A DNA stretch of 64,000 nucleotides from CAYSSJ01 sp964433675. GTDB lineage: Bacteria; Cloacimonadota; Cloacimonadia; Cloacimonadales; TCS61. How positions within the stretch are numbered: the first letter of the stretch is position 1; the number at the start of each line of letters is the position of its first letter. The translations under genes were made by a program, and so were the position numbers. Positions 52,601 to 59,739 of this stretch are shown here, piece by piece. The notes beneath the pieces are model-generated. The model saw only the letters and a list, made by a program, of their open reading frames with translations. It ran no database searches and was not told where the DNA came from. Location: contig CAYSSJ010000010.1 in NCBI GenBank assembly GCA_964433675.1, positions 25,855-89,854 of the forward strand, written 5' to 3'.

Positions 52601-52816
52601 GATGATATCCGAGTAACTGGCAATGGCGCGAACTCCCGGCATTTTCTCAGCTTTAGATATATCGAGATTGGTTATCTTCCCGGCAGCTATATCTACATAA
52701 CGTACAGCTGCATTGAGCATGCCCGGCAAAGTGATGTCATCACCATAGATTGCCTTGCCGGTGGCTTTTTGCATCCCATCTATTCTGCGTACTTTCGTGC
52801 CGATACTCTTTCCCAT
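49604..52816 (-). CDS. xanthine dehydrogenase-like Mo subunit fused to a FAD-binding domain
   Basis: A 1070-aa protein. Residues about 1-760 form the molybdenum-binding part: GGSFGGKDDI, AFRGFGSPQ, GGPTVASRGTMVGG and the catalytic Glu motif GAKSLGEPP. Residues about 785-1070 form a complete FAD-binding domain like XdhB/CoxM: LAGGTDILV and TIGGNIVNAAPCADSVPP. Most bacterial enzymes keep these as separate subunits, and eukaryotic enzymes order the domains Fe-S, FAD, Mo; here the order is Mo then FAD in one chain. With the 2Fe-2S protein downstream it would be a two-subunit xanthine dehydrogenase. It is the first gene of the operon, with a TTGACA promoter upstream (52889-52917). Confidence 0.92.
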   Translation of the reverse strand: MGKSIGTKVRRIDGMQKATGKAIYGDDITLPGMLNAAVRYVDIAAGKITNLDISKAEKMPGVRAIASYSDIIGSPRIGLVRQDHLPIIDDEIRYHGDVVAVVAAASKIEAQAAADAIEISYQSYEPITDPQEAVKPTTRLIHPEYNSNIVVHYPLIKGDADKALSESEHVIERTYNTGFVEHAYIEPETVTAAPDHTTGGVQIYGSIQNQYTTRKMVASFMGLNLNQVNVMPSNLGGSFGGKDDIANCMACRTALLTKMTSKPVKLTYNRENSIRESYKRHPYIMKYKVGFRPDGKIKAMGIDILADSGAYGALTFFVNWRSVVQATGPYEIEHVRTDIKGVYTNNCYTSAFRGFGSPQIVFAQESLMDEIASLCNISPLEIRRINGYRQDSITASGQKLHKHTVSLQQVIDEAVAKSSYHDIRSEYKQKNESSKRYKYGIGLACSFRGCSLGAEGTDFSSAIVSVQADSSVIVFVGVNENGQGLRTSLSLIAADALGINLGDIVFLEPQTSTIADGGPTVASRGTMVGGNAVLDAAQQIKSNIFSVIKDELQVTKLEETIWSDGKICKAKSKNEFISFKAAVQKTYAAGVNLSAYGWFKGPKVNWEETTGQGDAYFTYVYGCQIAQVKVDTYTGKIEVEKVTAAHDVGKVINRLGAEGQIFGGVTQGIGYGVLEDLNTQAGVIKSKNLDEYLIPTIKDVPHIEAILVENPDKYGPYGAKSLGEPPIELTAAAINNAYAFACGKFNYRIPLTLEQVQLGKNLRKPERQSAEKQAHNKRKSPYLADITTSKPKKLSAALDILADEKHKILAGGTDILVTARHVQTSLQLVDISSLPELKGITENEDELIISAGETFSRIVSNSRIKKIFPLLVEACKKIGSLQIRNRATIGGNIVNAAPCADSVPPLIAYDAKVKLVSSTKERIIPLATFIEHGYKTGIKKNELLTEIIIPKLRTENIYHSYYQLGRRNSMSITRMSVSIILIFDDKDIITSARLVDGAMFSRPQRIYDVEDKLLGNKLTDNLILAIEKPLSDKIESEIGGRWSAVYKKPVFISLCQEALLDILRQRKEDK

Positions 52817-52888
52817 ATTTTTTCCTTTACATTCTCACTTATTTCCGTTTAGAAAATCAATCTGAGTCTCGCCTTTTTTCAATTTTCA

Positions 52889-52917
52889 AATATTCATGTT
52901 TGATGAAAATATGTCAA
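52889..52917 (-). promoter_or_regulatory. promoter of the purine-catabolism-like operon
   Basis: On the minus strand TTGACA (52917-52912), a 17-bp spacer and AATATT (52894-52889). The leader to the ATG at 52816 is about 66 nt. AAAGGAAA forms the ribosome-binding site. Confidence 0.5.
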
Positions 52918-53006
52918 TTAAAAATGAGTAGAGGCTTTTTTTTTCTCTAAGTATGAGACAAACTATTGAATGAAGAATGATGGAATTATCACAAACAGAA
53001 ATTCTA

Positions 53007-53036
53007 TTGACAAGATATATATGTCGTTAATAATAC
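53007..53036 (+). promoter_or_regulatory. promoter of the CBM9-like/esterase gene
   Basis: TTGACA (53007-53012), an 18-bp spacer and TAATAC (53031-53036). The leader to the ATG at 53135 is about 90 nt and contains the short ORF at 53057-53092. Confidence 0.5.
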
Positions 53037-53056
53037 CCAAAAAATAGGAGAGGGAT

Positions 53057-53092
53057 ATGATAAACGAAAAAAGAAAGAAAAGTGGATGTTGA
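53057..53092 (+). CDS. possible 11-codon leader peptide
   Basis: ATG at 53057 is preceded by TAGGAGAGG and opens a frame of 11 codons (MINEKRKKSGC) ending at TGA, 42 nt before the main ATG. It is rich in lysine and arginine. It could be a translated leader that affects expression of the downstream gene, or a chance frame. Confidence 0.3.
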   Translation: MINEKRKKSGC

Positions 53093-53134
53093 GAGTAAAA
53101 TAAATTGGATTGAAAAGAATAAGGAGAAACCTGA

Positions 53135-54979
53135 ATGAGAATCGGTATTATTTGTTTTATTTTGATGATAATCACTATTGCTATTGCACAGGAGAGGGTT
53201 TTTTTTATCGGGGATGAGCCGGTAATAGATGGTAAGAAAAAGGATTTGATAAGCGAACAAAGCTTGAGGGATTTTAATATAATTCAAAAGAGCTCTGAAT
53301 CTTTACCGGAAGTCAAGGTGTCATATTTTTTGGGATACAATTCTCAATATTTATATATCTATATAGAGGCAAATAGTGATAGTATGATCATAAGGGATAG
53401 AGCCTATCAAAATGGTGATGGCTTTCATTTCATGATCGGATTTGCTCAGGAAAATGAAAAAGAGACGGATGAATTTTATGTTTTTGGATTTTCTCCGACA
53501 GATGATTGGACTAATAAGATCCGATGGTATTATAATGTTGATTTGAGTATGCGCAGATTGGGAGACAACGTATTGTTTGAATCTGCAGTGCATGATGGTA
53601 AGATTGGGTTTGAACTGCTAATGCCTTGGAGTAATATGAAACCTTATCATCCTTGGATTCATGAAAATTTGGCGTTTAATCTATGTTTTGTGAAAGCTAT
53701 ATATGATAAGGATAAAATCTATTATCTCATCGAGGCAGACGATAGATTACAGAGTGAACAATCAAGAAGGAAATATGTCAGATTAGAATTCGATCCTCCC
53801 AACAAAGAGGGGGAGTTCTTCTCGATGCCCAACCGTCATAATTACACTAAAGATGAAATTATTAAAGTTAGAATTGTAGGTTTTTCTGAGAGGAAGGTAA
53901 ATAAGAACTTTAGGGTGGATATTATGGGAGATGACCAAACCATAATTTGCTCAGATAAATGTGAATTCCTGAGCGAGATTGGCTTATCCGAATGGGTAAT
54001 TGAGTTAACAAACAATACATTGTTGATAGATAATTATAAAATTTTGGTATATGATGGCAAGAAGAAGATAGGAGAGCATTTAATCTCTGTTTTTGACAAT
54101 ATAGATTTTGAAAAACTCAGAAATGTGCTATCAGAATATAAAGATTATATTTCGGAAAGTTCTCATTCTACATTATTATTCTATATCGAAGAGTTGGAGA
54201 AAGAACATAGTAACTTGAAGTATTATGAATCTTCAGATGCATTAGTTTCAAAATTAAAGGAAATTGATGATTACTATGATGAAATAATAGCCCATAAGGA
54301 TCCTCTAATTGATAAGAAAGGTACATTTCGGAGGGCTTTTCTTTCGGAATATGACCATACACTTCGCCCATATTCCGTTTATATCCCACCAGATTATAAT
54401 CCCGACAGTAAATATCCTTTACTGGTATATCTTCATGGAAGTGGTCAAGATGATAGGGCTTTGTTTACTACAGAATATATCAAAGAAGGTTTTATCATTT
54501 TAGCACCAAATGGGAGAGGAACTTCCAACTGTTTTGCCACACATGATTCACAACTCGATATCAAAGAAGCGATCGGTGATATATTGCAAAACTATAATAT
54601 CGATACTGATAAGATAATCCTGAGTGGATTTTCCATGGGAGGCTATGGAGTTTATCGTACCTATTATGAGCATCGAGATATTTTTTGTGCGCTTGCTGTT
54701 TTTTCAGGACATCCTAATCTGGCAAATAAATGGGGAGTAGGTGACCAGATTAATTTCCTTGATGAGGAAGTGGTCAAGATTTTTTCTGATATCCCCATTT
54801 TCATCTATCATGGTAGAAAAGATCTTAATTGCCCATTTGAATTAACTAATAGATTTGTCCAAAAACTATCTGCCTCTAATCCGAATATCGTTTTTGAGAT
54901 TGATAATGAGGCTGGGCATAATATTATGAATCAACAAATTAGGGAAAAGTATTATAAATGGCTAAAACAACAAATTTGA
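53135..54979 (+). CDS. secreted CBM9-like domain/alpha-beta hydrolase (esterase)
   Basis: A 614-aa protein. A signal peptide (residues 1-19) precedes a beta-sandwich like family-9 carbohydrate-binding or DOMON-type domains (about 25-215; opens with PVIDGKKKDL). An Ig-like region (about 225-320), a helical linker (about 325-390) and an alpha/beta hydrolase follow (about 395-614). The nucleophile elbow is SGFSMGGYG, the oxyanion strand YPLLVYLHGSGQD, and the acid and histidine are likely in HGRKDLNCPF and EAGHNIMN. Similar catalytic domains occur in feruloyl- and acetyl-xylan-esterase-like or prolyl-peptidase-like enzymes. A role outside the cell on a polysaccharide ester is suggested, but the substrate is unknown. 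AAGGAG is 8 nt before the start. It is AT-rich compared with its neighbours. Confidence 0.75.
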   Translation: MRIGIICFILMIITIAIAQERVFFIGDEPVIDGKKKDLISEQSLRDFNIIQKSSESLPEVKVSYFLGYNSQYLYIYIEANSDSMIIRDRAYQNGDGFHFMIGFAQENEKETDEFYVFGFSPTDDWTNKIRWYYNVDLSMRRLGDNVLFESAVHDGKIGFELLMPWSNMKPYHPWIHENLAFNLCFVKAIYDKDKIYYLIEADDRLQSEQSRRKYVRLEFDPPNKEGEFFSMPNRHNYTKDEIIKVRIVGFSERKVNKNFRVDIMGDDQTIICSDKCEFLSEIGLSEWVIELTNNTLLIDNYKILVYDGKKKIGEHLISVFDNIDFEKLRNVLSEYKDYISESSHSTLLFYIEELEKEHSNLKYYESSDALVSKLKEIDDYYDEIIAHKDPLIDKKGTFRRAFLSEYDHTLRPYSVYIPPDYNPDSKYPLLVYLHGSGQDDRALFTTEYIKEGFIILAPNGRGTSNCFATHDSQLDIKEAIGDILQNYNIDTDKIILSGFSMGGYGVYRTYYEHRDIFCALAVFSGHPNLANKWGVGDQINFLDEEVVKIFSDIPIFIYHGRKDLNCPFELTNRFVQKLSASNPNIVFEIDNEAGHNIMNQQIREKYYKWLKQQI

Positions 54980-54997
54980 AATAGTATAAATTTTTAG

Positions 54998-55025
54998 TTG
55001 ACAGTTTATGAGAAAGTAACATAAT
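54998..55025 (+). promoter_or_regulatory. promoter of the 2TM protein/histidine kinase pair
   Basis: TTGACA (54998-55003), a 16-bp spacer and CATAAT (55020-55025). Transcription would begin near 55032, about 25 nt before the ATG at 55058. Confidence 0.55.
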
Positions 55026-55057
55026 TTACATTAAATTATTTGCAATTGGAGGAAATA

Positions 55058-55357
55058 ATGGGGAATGATATCAGTTTACATGAGTATAAGAAGAATTATC
55101 GAGAGGTAGTCAAACAGGAGGAAAAGCGAGATTTTATCATCCATTTGATTGTTTATGTCTTTGTAAATATCTTGTTTCTTGTCATTAATCTGCTCTATTC
55201 ACCACAACATCTATGGTTCTTTTATCCACTGATCGGTTGGGGCATCGGGATTGCTATGCATTATGTAGGAGTATTATGGATAGAAAAATCGGTGAAACAA
55301 AGAGAAGCGAAGGCAGAATATATGGCACGAGAAGCAAGATATGAACAAAAATCTTGA
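55058..55357 (+). CDS. 2TM-domain membrane protein
   Basis: A 99-aa protein. The start at 55058 follows GGAGG with 5-nt spacing; an in-frame TTG at 55040 lies before that site. Two transmembrane helices (about residues 31-51 and 56-80) are joined by the short loop YSPQHLWFFYPLIGWGIG, the signature of the 2TM domain (pfam13239-like). Such domains often sit at the N-terminus of histidine kinases and signalling proteins. Here it is a separate protein whose end overlaps the start of a soluble kinase by 17 nt, which suggests that it anchors or regulates that kinase. The tail is highly charged. Confidence 0.8.
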   Translation: MGNDISLHEYKKNYREVVKQEEKRDFIIHLIVYVFVNILFLVINLLYSPQHLWFFYPLIGWGIGIAMHYVGVLWIEKSVKQREAKAEYMAREARYEQKS

Positions 55358-57680
55358 GCGGGTAAAGCTTGAAGAATTATCGGAAAACAGAGAAAGACTA
55401 AGGGCTGCGTTCGAAAATACTCATGATGCAATTACCATCTATACTATCGATGGGAAGTTCATAGATTGTAACAGAAGAGCTTTGCAAATTTTTGGCATTG
55501 AAAGCAAAGCAGAATTTGTTCACACACGTCCTCATAAACTCTCACCAGAATTTCAACCTAATGGTGAAAGATCGGAATCGTTGTGTCTCAAATATCTTGC
55601 TGAAGCGAAAACGCATGATGGTTTTATTCAATTTGAGTGGGTACACAAAAAGAAGAATGGTGAAACATTCCCTGCAAAGGTAATCCTGACGACCTACGAT
55701 ATTGACGGCGAAACATATCTACAAGCCAATATCCGTGATCTTAGCAAGCAAAAAGAAGCGATCAAAGCTCTTGAGCAGAGTGAAAAGCGGTTTCGTGCCC
55801 TCGTACAAAACAGTAGGGACATCATCGCTCTCTATTCTGCTGAGGGAGAAGTCCTGTACAAAAGTCCCGGGTTCGAGAATCTTCTTGGTTATGAGCCGGA
55901 TGAAGTAATCGGAAAAAATGTGCTGGATTTGGCACATCCTTCCGATAAAGAGAAAGCTGCCAAAGTTCTTCAACAAGTTTTGCAGAAACCGAAAGGATCC
56001 AAGCTACACTTCGAGATAAGGGCTAAACACAAGGATGGTTCTTACCGGTTGTTGGAAGCGACGATTACCAACCTATTGGAAGATGAGAATGTAGGCGCCG
56101 TGGTAGGTAACTATACCGATATCACTGAAAAGAAGAGGAATGAAGAGCTGCTGCAGCGACGCATTTATCAATTGGAAATCGTGAATGAAATTACCTATGA
56201 AATGACTCAAGAGGTTGATCTGCATTGGATATTGAAAACGGCTGCCGATCTCATCCATCAAAAATTGGGGTATTATCATGTCGGCATCTTGCTTTATAAT
56301 CATGAAAACAATACTTTAGGTTATCAAATCGTTGCCGGCAAATACAGTGAGATAGCCAACCCGGATTATGAACAGAAAGCCGGAGATGGCTTGATAGGTA
56401 AAGCTGCCAGCGAGATGAAAGTACAACTCTGTCAGAACGTGAAAGTAGATCCTGTTTATTTCGTCGGTTTTGAAAAAAAAGTACCTACTCTTGCCGAAAT
56501 CGCTTTACCGATCATACATGAAAATCAAGTATTGGCAGTCCTTGATGTACAAGAAACCAAAATCAATGCGTTTGATGATATCGATATCCAAACTTTGCAG
56601 ACTATTGTCAGACAAATAGCGATAAGATTTGAAAAAGCAAAAAATATCAAAAGATTGGAAGATGAGCTAAGAGCTCGTAAAAGTGCTGAAAAACGTTTGC
56701 GTGAAAGTGAACAGAAATTCCGTATTGTAGCCGAATCTTCACCCTTTGCTATCATGATTTATCAGAATGATAAATGGATTTATACAAACCCGGCAGGAGA
56801 ACAGATCTCCGGATATTCTGCCGAAGAGCTGTATAAGATGAATTATTGGGAAATAGTAACCGATGAGTATCGTGATTTGGTCAGACAACGGGGACAAAAC
56901 AGACAAGTGGGAAAGTATGTGCCTCAATCTTATGAATTTACAATCAGATCCAAAAACGGAAAGAAAAAATGGGTATATTTTACAGGTAATTTGATCGAGT
57001 TTGAGGGTAAACCTGCCGGTTTGATTTCGGTGGCAGATGTAACTAAATTGAAAAAGACAGAAAAGAAGTTGTCCGAAGCTCTCCGGGAAAAAGAGACATT
57101 ATTGAAAGAGCTTCAACATCGTGTGAAAAACAGTATGGCGATGATACTCTCTCTGATCAGATTGGAACAGGCTCAAAAAAAAGAGGAGCGTATTGTAACT
57201 GCCCTTCAGGAAGTAGAACATCGGATAAAAGTGCTCGCAGATCTGTATCAGCTACTCTACGCTACCAGTGCCGAGGAGATTAAGATAGACAGATTCATCC
57301 GGAATATCTGTTATTCGCTGGCAGAAGCTTTATCTGCTCAACAGCGTGTTAATATCAATATGGATTTAGAGCCACTTGTCTTGGATGCAAAACGAGCTTC
57401 CTCTTTGGGACTGATAGTGAACGAACTGCTAACCAATGCATTCAAATATGCTGTTTCCAATGATAAGAAGACGAACATCAATATCGGATTGGTGAAAAGA
57501 GGGGAGAATCTGGAATTGTCTGTTTCCGATGATGGAGCAGGTTTACCTGAGGATTTTGATCCGGTAGGTTCTGCCAGTTTCGGATTACATCTGGTAGAGA
57601 TTCTTTCCAATCAATTGCAGGGGACTTTTAGCTGGGAAAATGATCACGGAGCTCGATTCTCGGTAAGTTTTCCATTCTGA
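55341..57680 (+). CDS. PAS/GAF sensor kinase with HisKA_2 phosphoacceptor domain
   Basis: A 779-aa soluble kinase. The first PAS is at about residues 20-140 and the second at about 145-270 (LLGYEPDEVIGKNVLDL). A GAF domain is at about 275-430 (LIHQKLGYYHVGILLYN) and the third PAS at about 455-580 (YTNPAGEQISGYSAEELY). A HisKA_2-type phosphoacceptor region follows (about 590-665; LQHRVKNSMAMILSLI), then the ATPase (about 680-779) with NELLTNAFKYAV, DDGAGLPEDF and SFGLHLVEIL. It has no membrane helix of its own and overlaps the 2TM gene. No response regulator is adjacent. Kinases with HisKA_2 often act on unlinked single-domain or anti-sigma type regulators. Confidence 0.9.
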   Translation: MNKNLERVKLEELSENRERLRAAFENTHDAITIYTIDGKFIDCNRRALQIFGIESKAEFVHTRPHKLSPEFQPNGERSESLCLKYLAEAKTHDGFIQFEWVHKKKNGETFPAKVILTTYDIDGETYLQANIRDLSKQKEAIKALEQSEKRFRALVQNSRDIIALYSAEGEVLYKSPGFENLLGYEPDEVIGKNVLDLAHPSDKEKAAKVLQQVLQKPKGSKLHFEIRAKHKDGSYRLLEATITNLLEDENVGAVVGNYTDITEKKRNEELLQRRIYQLEIVNEITYEMTQEVDLHWILKTAADLIHQKLGYYHVGILLYNHENNTLGYQIVAGKYSEIANPDYEQKAGDGLIGKAASEMKVQLCQNVKVDPVYFVGFEKKVPTLAEIALPIIHENQVLAVLDVQETKINAFDDIDIQTLQTIVRQIAIRFEKAKNIKRLEDELRARKSAEKRLRESEQKFRIVAESSPFAIMIYQNDKWIYTNPAGEQISGYSAEELYKMNYWEIVTDEYRDLVRQRGQNRQVGKYVPQSYEFTIRSKNGKKKWVYFTGNLIEFEGKPAGLISVADVTKLKKTEKKLSEALREKETLLKELQHRVKNSMAMILSLIRLEQAQKKEERIVTALQEVEHRIKVLADLYQLLYATSAEEIKIDRFIRNICYSLAEALSAQQRVNINMDLEPLVLDAKRASSLGLIVNELLTNAFKYAVSNDKKTNINIGLVKRGENLELSVSDDGAGLPEDFDPVGSASFGLHLVEILSNQLQGTFSWENDHGARFSVSFPF

Positions 57681-57725
57681 TAAAGACGATAATTATTTTA
57701 TCTAATCCTTCGGTTAGTTTTCGTG

Positions 57726-57753
57726 TTGACATCATTCGTTTTATTATTATATT
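57726..57753 (+). promoter_or_regulatory. promoter of the TPR/Xer operon
   Basis: TTGACA (57726-57731), a 16-bp spacer and TATATT (57748-57753). The leader to the ATG at 57783 is about 23 nt. Confidence 0.65.
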
Positions 57754-57782
57754 GCTAACATAAAGAAGAAAAGGATTAAAAT

Positions 57783-59498
57783 ATGAAAAGATATATTTTA
57801 TTGGCATTAATCGTTGTAATGGTTTTTGCACTGAGTGCTCAGTATGATGAGAAGCAGATTTTGATGCAGCAGGCTATGCAACATACCAGACAGAGACAAT
57901 TTGATCAGGCTATCTCGGTTTACCAAGAGATTTTGGATAAGTTCCCCGAAGATCGTGATGCAGCTGATCGTTTGGTGAGAAGTTATATCTCAGTATCAAA
58001 TTTCGCCGATGCCAGAAGAGTTTTGGATAAATATAAGGATAATTTTTCTGATCTCGATTATATGCGGCATAATATCAATCTGCTATTGAGAACCGGTGAG
58101 AAGCCGGCAGCAATAGATGAGGCAGATAGTTTTCTAACCAAATATTCGGGTCATATCCAACACTATCGCCAGATAGCATCGATTTTCGAGCAAAACCGTC
58201 ATCACGATGTAGCAATCGATATTTACAATCGAGCCCGGCAAGTCAGCAGCGATGATGAGTTGTATAGCAGAGAATTGGCATCTGCTTATGAGAACAGCAA
58301 TATGCCGGATAAGGCAATAGAGGAATATCTGAAACATCTGGAAAAAAGCAGAGGATTTTTACATTTCATTACCAATAGATTTCGCAATATTTTGGACGAG
58401 GATGAAAGTAAGATACACACGATCAGAGAATATTGTGAAGATTCAGAAAACGAACAACTCAGAGAGGTGTATGCCAACTCCTTGGCTTATATCGGAGAGC
58501 ATGAGCAAGCATTGCAAATATTTGCAACCATCGACCCGACTAGGGTGAGAGTATTCGGCGACCAGCAGCTAAAAGATGGCAATTTCGAAATTGCCCGTAG
58601 AGCTTTCGAGATATTTCGTGAGCAATCGCAAGATCCACATATAGTTGCCGATGCGAAGATCAGAATAGCCAATGCCTATATCGAAGCGGGAAATCTGGAA
58701 GAAGCAGAAGCAGTTTTGATGGAAGTGTACAACAACAACCAAATCCAATCACGCCAATATCGCTTCCGTACCAGAGCAAACCGGGAGGCTCGAGAAATGC
58801 TTGCCGATACAGTATTAAGACGTAATGAACCGGTAGAAAAAGCAATTGATTACTTGAACGAAGCCTCCACATTTGCCTATAACGCCAGTGAAAGAAAAGA
58901 GATTCAATATAGAGTTCTTCACCTAAAATTAGCTACCGGTGAATATGAGGCTGGTGATGATATGCTGACTGATTTGTTGGAAGATGAAGATCCAAGCTCC
59001 AATGCCTATAAATCGGGCACTTTTTATCAGTTCCTTTTGGGACTTTTGCGAGGTGATGCCAAAACCGACAGTTTACTCGGTGAAGTAATGATATCTATAC
59101 CGGAGAATGAACTCACAAACGAAGCTTTGCAGCTTTATGTAATCAGTTCAGAGTTATCGGGTAATGCTCGGGATAAATTTCTGCAAGGTTACAGAGATAA
59201 GCTGCTTTACCGAGATTCTTTGGCAGTTCAGAGCTTGATAGATGCTTTCGAGCTGAGCGGGAATGAATCTGTTCTACTTTTGGCAGCAGATTGGGCACTT
59301 GATGCTGGTGATTATCAGAAAGCCGGTTATTTGTATGAGCATGATTACACAGACGAGACCAGCAAGCAATATGCTCTGCTAAGAAAAGCAATTATTGAAT
59401 CAGACGAGCAGAGACGGGATATTGCATCTAGTTTTCTCAAAGATAATCCAAGCACGGTTTTCTCACCTCAATTTAGGAAAATGGTAACAGGAAGGTAG
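57783..59498 (+). CDS. secreted tetratricopeptide-repeat protein
   Basis: A 571-aa protein with a Sec signal peptide (about residues 1-19; ALSAQYDEK) and TPR-like helix pairs over most of its length. The clearest repeats are residues 28-62 (FDQAISVYQEILDKFPEDRDA), 120-150 and 280-330 (IRIANAYIEAGNLEEAEAVL). It is periplasmic and probably a scaffold for protein complexes; no enzymatic motif is seen. AAGGATT is about 6 nt before the start, which is weak. The following small membrane gene starts one nucleotide after its stop, so the gene set to 60631 is likely one operon. Function within the set is unknown. Confidence 0.8.
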   Translation: MKRYILLALIVVMVFALSAQYDEKQILMQQAMQHTRQRQFDQAISVYQEILDKFPEDRDAADRLVRSYISVSNFADARRVLDKYKDNFSDLDYMRHNINLLLRTGEKPAAIDEADSFLTKYSGHIQHYRQIASIFEQNRHHDVAIDIYNRARQVSSDDELYSRELASAYENSNMPDKAIEEYLKHLEKSRGFLHFITNRFRNILDEDESKIHTIREYCEDSENEQLREVYANSLAYIGEHEQALQIFATIDPTRVRVFGDQQLKDGNFEIARRAFEIFREQSQDPHIVADAKIRIANAYIEAGNLEEAEAVLMEVYNNNQIQSRQYRFRTRANREAREMLADTVLRRNEPVEKAIDYLNEASTFAYNASERKEIQYRVLHLKLATGEYEAGDDMLTDLLEDEDPSSNAYKSGTFYQFLLGLLRGDAKTDSLLGEVMISIPENELTNEALQLYVISSELSGNARDKFLQGYRDKLLYRDSLAVQSLIDAFELSGNESVLLLAADWALDAGDYQKAGYLYEHDYTDETSKQYALLRKAIIESDEQRRDIASSFLKDNPSTVFSPQFRKMVTGR

Positions 59499-59499
59499 A

Positions 59500-59739
59500 T
59501 TGAAGACAGCGCTGGTTTTACTGCTGATTTTCTTCTTGTTCCTCCTCTTCTTTAGATTTCTACATGTTATTTTCTTTCTGGTATTTAGATACTGGTATCT
59601 GTTTCTGGGCATATTAGCAGCCTACTATTTGGTTTTCAAAGGAAAAAAGGCTAAAGATGTAGAAGACAAATTGGATCCGGATAAGGAACTAAATATAAAA
59701 CCGAAATACAAGGTAGAAGAAGAAGATGAACAAAATTGA
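59500..59739 (+). CDS. small membrane protein with TTG start
   Basis: A 79-aa protein. The start is TTG at 59500, supported by GGAAGG 4 nt upstream; no ATG fits. Residues about 3-22 and 24-46 are two strongly hydrophobic helices rich in Leu and Phe (LVLLLIFFLFLLFFRFL). The remaining 30 residues are lysine- and glutamate-rich and cytoplasmic. I recognise no family. Its end overlaps the xer start by 14 nt, and the TPR gene ends 1 nt upstream. Confidence 0.7.
   Translation: MKTALVLLLIFFLFLLFFRFLHVIFFLVFRYWYLFLGILAAYYLVFKGKKAKDVEDKLDPDKELNIKPKYKVEEEDEQN

Larger units (their letters stand above)
52817..53134. other. divergent intergenic region (318 bp)
   Basis: AT-rich spacer between the minus-strand purine cluster and the plus-strand hydrolase gene. 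It holds one promoter-like element for each direction (52889-52917, 53007-53036) and a short leader ORF (53057-53092). I see no operator palindrome, riboswitch or terminator, and no regulator gene is near the cluster. Confidence 0.6.

Noticed and set aside
36095..52816. Selenocysteine or selenium-labile hydroxylase genes (SECIS, yqeB/yqeC) in the purine cluster
   Set aside because: No in-frame TGA, hairpin of SECIS type or maturation gene is visible. The family link to selenium remains only a known association.
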